Below, piece after piece: positions 8,101 through 11,063 of a stretch of 11,063 nucleotides of DNA. The first letter of the stretch is position 1. Each line of letters begins with the position of its first letter. A program made the translations under genes and the position numbers. The notes beneath the pieces are model-generated. The model saw nothing but the letters and a program-made list of their open reading frames with translations, was not told the DNA's origin and did no database searches. The DNA is from a bacterium. Its GTDB lineage: Bacteria; Atribacterota; JS1; SB-45; 34-128. Where the stretch lies: NCBI GenBank assembly GCA_018903015.1, contig JAHIPR010000088.1, forward strand, positions 1 to 11,063. The letters are read 5' to 3'.

Positions 8101-9308
8101 CTTAGATGAGAAAAATCATAACCTTGAATTTCTCCTTGTTCAGTTGACAATTCACCTTGCACCTGGAAAATTTCTTCTGAACCACTTACTTCAAATGACA
8201 GGTTAGACTTGCCTTCAGCTTGAAATCCTTGAGACAGAGACATATATCCTTTTAGTCCCTCTTCCAGGTCGCTTAATTTAAAATCATCTGATTTAACCCT
8301 TATATTGTAATTAAACTCATCAATATAAGTAAGAATCCCTTTCAGGGTAAATGGGGAGTTCTTATAAAAGGCAGTAGCCTTCTCTATTATTGTTTCTTTG
8401 GAATCAAAAGTAGCTGAACCCTCGGCTTGATTGAGCTCTACACCGTCTAAAAAATCCGGGAATAGATCAACATCTCTTGCGGAGGCCTGACCATACCAGA
8501 TAGTTTCGCCTTCAGTAGTATCTAAATCATTGACCAGGTGGAGATTTAAATCAAACAACCCCTTTTTTAAATTGAAGGGTTTAGTTTCCGCAAAATAATA
8601 TTGAAAATGAGTAATATCGGCATCTTTAAAAGTAATATCGAGGGAATAGTCCGCTCTATCCGCAAAAAAATATCCCTTTAGGGCAAGAGGGGTATTATCT
8701 TCTTCTCTTAAACCTGAACAATCAAATTCAACTTTAGGTAAATTTTCCAGATAAAAATAGCCATTTAAAGATTTTGCTTTAGTTAGAAGGCCATTTTCTT
8801 TGGCTGTCTGGAAATCTATATAATCCAGATTTCCATCCTGAATATTCACTCTTTTGGGGGAAACTGCGAAATTATCAATATGAAAATTAAATTTTTCCAT
8901 AAAATCAAAGATTCCCTGCTTGTCTCTAACCAAAGTCATACGGGGTTTTACCAGGGTGATATCTTCAAAGCTCAGAGGTGTCTCCCTCTTTAAGGCAGAG
9001 AGAAAATCCAGATCATAATTGACAATTATTTCTTCAGCTTCAAAGATTTGGTCCTCTTCAAGTAATGATCTGTTTTTAAATACCTTAAAATCAGATAAAG
9101 TGATGGATTTAAGAGAATAATTTTTAACTCTCCCAATATAGATTCCTCGATCGATGGAGTTCTCTATCTTAGAAATTATCTGATATTTTATCTCATTTTT
9201 GGCCCGGTTACTCCGAATCGCAAAATATCCTCCTGTAATTAGAACAACGAGAATCAAAGTAACTAATATTGCTTTTGGAAAGGATTTTTTTGATTTTTTC
9301 TCAGGCAT
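5175..9308 (-). CDS. tamB: TamB/DUF490 translocation and assembly module protein
   Basis: TamB-like proteins are inner-membrane-anchored, periplasm-spanning beta-rich proteins of the AsmA-like superfamily. They work with an Omp85 partner in outer-membrane protein insertion and are implicated in phospholipid transport to the outer membrane. From the start chosen here the protein has 1377 residues, close to the usual TamB length. One N-terminal membrane helix (about 11-31) follows a lysine-rich cytoplasmic tail. The body is long amphipathic beta repeats (alternating KG..KG.., LxG patterns) that would form the hydrophobic groove. The C-terminal DUF490 domain (about the last 330 residues) contains LSESEIISLLMFNKNYAGL and ends with a barrel-like strand and terminal Phe (FELQYEF). 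The start ATG (9306-9308) has GGAG at 9318-9321. A TTG 15 bases upstream is in frame but overlaps that GGAG, so it is unlikely. Its position just before bamA supports the assignment. Confidence 0.93.
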   Translation of the reverse strand: MPEKKSKKSFPKAILVTLILVVLITGGYFAIRSNRAKNEIKYQIISKIENSIDRGIYIGRVKNYSLKSITLSDFKVFKNRSLLEEDQIFEAEEIIVNYDLDFLSALKRETPLSFEDITLVKPRMTLVRDKQGIFDFMEKFNFHIDNFAVSPKRVNIQDGNLDYIDFQTAKENGLLTKAKSLNGYFYLENLPKVEFDCSGLREEDNTPLALKGYFFADRADYSLDITFKDADITHFQYYFAETKPFNLKKGLFDLNLHLVNDLDTTEGETIWYGQASARDVDLFPDFLDGVELNQAEGSATFDSKETIIEKATAFYKNSPFTLKGILTYIDEFNYNIRVKSDDFKLSDLEEGLKGYMSLSQGFQAEGKSNLSFEVSGSEEIFQVQGELSTEQGEIQGYDFSHLRTEFNYDQDSFYFKNMKAEVGGGVVEGTGKIILKDELSEYDILFNLAQFDVESNFLKSFHLDYLKKGLLSGKVEIRGIIAQGQKINLSAEAKVKSEAGILSLKAQGVIAENNYMNLKVNTAGISLEELGEILNYQEIKGLANFTGELSGLLDDPKIKGTIKIEKGQISGLPFNYLEGKIDYQGNILKLEELLFQDEGLTFKGGGSADFSETKDETEIKVNLQIEQADLNYLAKYFSIEPPLSGSAQGDIFIQSRGSQFEANGDLQIQKVNIMNYRAESGNLTFSLKDKKVSIKSLVLNSGKSQLYVQGEVNLEEGLLLDLRVSFLNQRIVHLMSYFLPPDLISKFIGKATGSLEIKGNYPSPDLYLSALIEDAQLEGVPLNSIEVKLDKIGSVVRINRLILSQRKGELVAGGWINLDEDNKNLDIHLSADNVDLSQLSDLFGIEDEIKGLVNFKAEVTGDIDLPNISFSTKVEKGKFQDFIFDNLTFEALYNQDILEVVQFVLDKEGHQIKGKGKIPYGFSFMGKEKVTPSLTDIPIDFVLTLENTDLSFISMFFKEDIKQIQGLTNTELKLSGTLNQPILNGNIALNGGLIEFYELPAKISDLSVLLNLEDNLVKIEDMNFQIDQYRIYASGEFALQNLQFQDLNINIWSNKEEILYQDIFKAQADLKAKLTGLFTSPHIEGILTLSQGELNWKENNKEIPSNPSELLSKLINLKGDIDLEVQILDDFIAKTNDFNLKLAGGLKVQGALSAPKLNGGLEIKQGYITFLDKKFRVSEGKVIFADSTGEDMILDIRAKTEIDDIDVFVSVSGILAQPMVTFSSSPALSESEIISLLMFNKNYAGLTEGEMGTILQEEMINLIAQGLSIRFLNQIEDEIANSLGLDEFKIETIFKKEQDSDLAFIPGFALDSLILKVGKYFSENFYLSYSAPLFEMEIGDLELEYKLKNDLTLSTQIGSVGSQDSAFELKFELQYEF

Positions 9309-9317
9309 GAATTTATT

Positions 9318-9321
9318 CTCC
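9318..9321 (-). promoter_or_regulatory. tamB ribosome-binding site that decides the start
   Basis: GGAG on the minus strand lies 9 bases before the ATG at 9306-9308. The upstream in-frame TTG codon (9321-9323) overlaps it, so the longer 1382-residue reading would have no proper Shine-Dalgarno sequence. Confidence 0.7.
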
Positions 9322-9327
9322 AATTGA

Positions 9328-9349
9328 TTAGTCGTTAGTCGTTAGTATA
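9328..9349 (+). repeat. Tandem TTAGTCG repeat
   Basis: Two direct TTAGTCG units followed by TTAGTATA contain overlapping copies of AGTCGTTAGT (9330-9339 and 9337-9346). The same ten-mer occurs at 1149-1158, 9436-9445 and 10116-10125, and inverted at 3149-3158. Confidence 0.75.
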
Positions 9350-9352
9350 TGG

Positions 9353-9445
9353 TTAGCGTATAGCGTACAGCGTTTAGCGTATAGGCTAAAAGCTTAAAGC
9401 TAAAAACGAAAAACCATAATTCAAAACTTATAATTAGTCGTTAGT
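9353..9445 (+). repeat. 93-bp direct repeat, copy A (downstream of mazG)
   Basis: This copy matches 10033-10125 at 92 of 93 positions; the one difference is T at 9429 against C at 10109. It begins ttagcgtatagcgtacagcg, continues with ggctaaaagcttaaagc and ends taattagtcgttagt. The two copies are 680 bases apart and bracket mazG. Confidence 0.92.
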
Positions 9446-9559
9446 ATTAGATGCAAGTTTTCAGTTGTCAGTTCACTGTAAAGACTTTTATAAACTTGAA
9501 ACTCGCAACTTGCAACCTGTATTTTTAACTGGCTAACCAAGTAACTAGTTAATTAATTT

Positions 9560-9588
9560 ATTATATCATATATTTTATATAGGTTAAA
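9560..9588 (-). promoter_or_regulatory. Candidate promoter for tamB (weak)
   Basis: On the minus strand a perfect -10 hexamer TATAAT (9560-9565) follows TTTAAC (9583-9588), 17 bases upstream, which matches only three of six positions of the -35 consensus. The surroundings are almost pure A/T, where such matches arise by chance. The position, about 250 bases before the tamB ATG and after mazG, is plausible. Confidence 0.25.
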
Positions 9589-9621
9589 TTTAATTTTTAA
9601 TCTTAATTGTATTATTTTTAA

Positions 9622-10014
9622 TTATTTACTTCCTTTTTCTTCCCTTTTTATCTTCTTCCAAACTGCTAAAGCTTCTTCGGGAGTGTTCACTTTTATATCA
9701 CCAAAGACATGAGGATGTCTTCTGATAAATTTCTTTACCACCCCGGCCAGTACATCAGAATAAGTAAATAGGCCTTTTTCCTGGGCAATTTCAATCTGCA
9801 TAAGTATTACCATTAACAAGTCCCCTAACTCTTCACACAGATTATCCTTATATTTAGACTTAACTGCCTGGGAAATTTCTTCAGCTTCTTCTAAAATATT
9901 AGACGCTAAAGATTTTAAGGTCTGCTTTCTGTCCCAGAGACAACCCTCTGGCCCTCTCAATTTAGCTATTATTCCCATCATTTCTGCAAATAGTTCTTTC
10001 TCTTTTTCGTACAT
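9622..10014 (-). CDS. mazG: MazG nucleotide pyrophosphohydrolase, single-domain
   Basis: MazG-type enzymes hydrolyse (d)NTPs to NMPs and pyrophosphate, cleaning aberrant nucleotides from the pool. The 130-residue protein is one MazG domain. It shows the RGPEGCLWD motif (20-28; usually CPWD, here Leu replaces Pro), the metal-binding EExxE (Glu42, Glu43, Glu46) and ExxD (Glu62, Asp65), and RRHPHVFGD (98-106). That matches the N-terminal half of E. coli MazG, which has about 263 residues and two domains, so this is a short form rather than a broken one: the ATG (10012-10014) has GAGGA just upstream and the stop is clean. It sits between mfd and tamB on the same strand, separated by 207 and 313 bases of repeat-rich spacer. 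It may be co-transcribed with mfd, a common neighbour of mazG in Bacillota. Confidence 0.92.
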   Translation of the reverse strand: MYEKEKELFAEMMGIIAKLRGPEGCLWDRKQTLKSLASNILEEAEEISQAVKSKYKDNLCEELGDLLMVILMQIEIAQEKGLFTYSDVLAGVVKKFIRRHPHVFGDIKVNTPEEALAVWKKIKREEKGSK

Positions 10015-10032
10015 TTCTTCCTCTGTTCTTAA

Positions 10033-10125
10033 TTAGCGTATAGCGTACAGCGTTTAGCGTATAGGCTAAAAGCTTAAAGCTAAAAACGAAAAACCATAAT
10101 TCAAAACTCATAATTAGTCGTTAGT
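10033..10125 (+). repeat. 93-bp direct repeat, copy B (upstream of mazG)
   Basis: Same orientation as copy A at 9353-9445, with a single mismatch over 93 bases. The copy ends two bases before the start of hairpin element copy 2, and its left end lies 19 bases upstream of the mazG start codon. Confidence 0.92.
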
Positions 10126-10127
10126 GA

Positions 10128-10166
10128 ATAGTCCTACGGGCAGACACAAGGTCTGCCCCTACATAT
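10128..10166 (+). repeat. 39-bp hairpin element, copy 2
   Basis: Identical to 3086-3124 over all 39 bases and in the same orientation. The stem is GGGCAGAC (10138-10145) with GTCTGCCC (10151-10158) around acaag. In both copies it directly follows an atag at the end of a word repeat, but the preceding repeats differ. Confidence 0.85.
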
Positions 10167-10186
10167 TGTATATTATTATTTTCTTC

Positions 10187-10203
10187 ACGCGATACGCAAT
10201 ACT
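10187..10203 (-). repeat. 17-bp inverted copy of 3014-3030
   Basis: Read on the minus strand this is agtattgcgtatcgcgt, identical to plus-strand 3014-3030. Both instances lie at the outer side of a hairpin-element cluster, but in opposite orientation and on opposite sides. Confidence 0.65.
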
Positions 10204-10221
10204 CGATACTATATACTATCT

Positions 10222-11063
10222 TTATTTCGCCAGGTTTATTACAAATTCCTTCAAGAATTTCAAAATTTCTGCAGATTTAATTCCGGAAAGGTCAATTTTA
10301 GAAATTCCAGTCAATCTATGCTCCTCCTTTATTAATCTTTGCTGATAAAAAGAAGGCAGCCTGCTTAATTTAGCCTTTATCTCAATATTCTCCAGATATC
10401 TAAGAATTAATTTATTTTCCTTTAGCACCAGGGAACCAATGCCTAACTTTCTTAAAAATATCTTCAGATATATCATCTCTAATAAATTCCTTACCTCCCG
10501 GGGATAAATTCCATATCTATCCTTCAACTCTTCCTTTGTTCTCTCTAAACCTTCTAAATCTTTAATATCTGCTAATTTCTTATAAATTAAAACTCTCTGT
10601 TTTAAATCAGGGATGTATCCTCCAGGAATATAGGCATCTATCTTTACATCAATAACCGGGGTAATCTCTTTTTCCTTTTCTTTTCCCTCTTTCTCTTCCC
10701 GTAATTCCTTAATCGCTTCTTCTAATAAACGACAATAAAGATTAAATCCCACCTCGCCTACAGTCCCATGCTGCTCTTTGCCCAACAGATTCCCCGCTCC
10801 CCGAATCTCTAAATCTCGCATGGCCAATTTAAAACCGGAGCCTAACTCGCTGAATTCCTTAATCGCCTGTAATCTTTTTTTTGCGGTATCAGAAATAGAC
10901 CGATAGGAAGGATAAAGAAAATAAGCATAGGCCCGCCGGTCACTCCTCCCCACTCTCCCTCTTAATTGGTAAAGCTGGGATAAGCCAAATTTATGGGCAT
11001 CATCGATAATAATAGTATTTACATTGGGAATATCTAAGCCAATCTCTATGATGGTAGTACAGA
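10222..11063 (-). CDS. mfd: Transcription-repair coupling factor Mfd, C-terminal 279 residues
   Basis: Mfd removes RNA polymerase stalled at DNA lesions and recruits UvrA. Full-length proteins are about 1100-1200 residues; the visible part is the last 279, and the frame stays open to the window edge (first full codon at 11061), so the 5' end is missing only because the window ends. An internal GTG at 10953 is not the start. Visible motifs are helicase motif V TTIIEIGLDIPN (2-13 of the fragment), the DDAHKFGLSQLYQ segment, motif VI QLRGRVGR (32-39), then GFKLAMRDLEIRGAGNLLG (77-95) and QHG. The C-terminal TRCF regulatory domain follows (about 136-240), with DAYIPGGYIPD and the RYG motif. Motif V reads EIG where many Mfd proteins have ESG or ETG. 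Stop at 10222-10224. Confidence 0.95.
   Translation of the reverse strand, partial: CTTIIEIGLDIPNVNTIIIDDAHKFGLSQLYQLRGRVGRSDRRAYAYFLYPSYRSISDTAKKRLQAIKEFSELGSGFKLAMRDLEIRGAGNLLGKEQHGTVGEVGFNLYCRLLEEAIKELREEKEGKEKEKEITPVIDVKIDAYIPGGYIPDLKQRVLIYKKLADIKDLEGLERTKEELKDRYGIYPREVRNLLEMIYLKIFLRKLGIGSLVLKENKLILRYLENIEIKAKLSRLPSFYQQRLIKEEHRLTGISKIDLSGIKSAEILKFLKEFVINLAK

Larger units (their letters stand above)
9309..9621. other. Repeat-rich non-coding spacer mazG-tamB
   Basis: No gene is visible in these 313 bases. From left to right it holds the tamB ribosome-binding site, a tandem TTAGTCG repeat (9328-9349), the 93-bp repeat copy A (9353-9445), a tcagttgtcagttcactg-like stretch (9461-9478), a cttgaaactcgcaacttgcaacc stretch near 9497-9518, and an AT-only region (about 9550-9627) running to the mazG stop. 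The AT-rich part contains the best promoter-like candidate for tamB. Confidence 0.75.
10015..10221. other. Repeat-rich non-coding spacer mfd-mazG
   Basis: Almost the whole spacer is repeat: the 93-bp repeat copy B, the 39-bp hairpin element copy 2, then a stretch containing acgcgatacgcaatact (10187-10203). That stretch is the exact reverse complement of 3014-3030. Only the mazG ribosome-binding site (GAGGA on the minus strand, next to 10014) and AT-rich filler remain. Confidence 0.75.

Noticed and set aside
9328..9445. CRISPR array
   Set aside because: The repeats are unequal in length, lack regular unique spacers of constant size and there is no cas gene nearby.
10124..10345. Plus-strand open frame of 73 codons
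   Set aside because: It runs from the hairpin repeat into the antisense strand of the mfd 3' end; no conserved motif, and it depends on repeat sequence for its start.
10222..10953. Mfd fragment as a complete 243-residue gene starting at GTG 10953
   Set aside because: The frame continues upstream through helicase motifs V and VI to the window edge, so this GTG is an internal valine codon in GRVGRS.

Overview
This window comes from an AT-rich diderm (outer-membrane) bacterium. All eight recognisable genes lie on the minus strand. Read 5' to 3' on that strand they are: mfd (C-terminal end only), mazG, tamB, bamA, ompH/skp, fabZ, lptB and a DUF3084 membrane protein whose 3' end is cut off by the window edge. 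BamA, TamB, an OmpH/Skp chaperone and LptB together show an outer membrane with beta-barrel proteins and probably LPS or a similar glycolipid. The gene content and order resemble the outer-membrane clusters of Terrabacteria diderms (Halanaerobiales and Negativicutes within Bacillota, and Atribacterota). Together with the low GC content and repeat-rich spacers, this makes an uncultivated lineage such as Atribacterota my best guess. That is an inference from memory of gene order, not a demonstrated placement.

Layout by coordinate: 1-1118, DUF3084 protein; 1119-1271, repeat-derived spacer; 1272-2985, a tight block of lptB, fabZ and ompH (11 bp gap, then a 4 bp ATGA overlap); 2986-3307, a spacer with two hairpin elements and word-like repeats; 3308-5059, bamA; 5060-5174, a short spacer filled by a perfect 27-bp inverted repeat; 5175-9308, tamB; 9309-9621, repeat-rich spacer; 9622-10014, mazG; 10015-10221, repeat-rich spacer; 10222-11063, end of mfd.

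The genes fit an envelope-assembly module. OmpH/Skp chaperones unfolded outer-membrane proteins in the periplasm and BamA inserts them. TamB bridges the two membranes and probably uses this BamA as its outer-membrane partner, since no TamA is present here. FabZ supplies acyl chains for phospholipid and lipid A, and LptB powers LPS extraction from the inner membrane. MazG and Mfd are housekeeping functions (nucleotide-pool cleaning and transcription-coupled repair) that happen to lie upstream.

I see no defence system, CRISPR array, transposase gene, tRNA or rRNA. The unusual content is in the spacers. A 93-bp near-identical direct repeat flanks mazG. A 39-bp hairpin element occurs twice, 7 kb apart. 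A perfect inverted repeat lies between tamB and bamA. Short word repeats such as AGTCGTTAGT recur in four of the five long spacers, in both orientations, and I noticed none in the genes.
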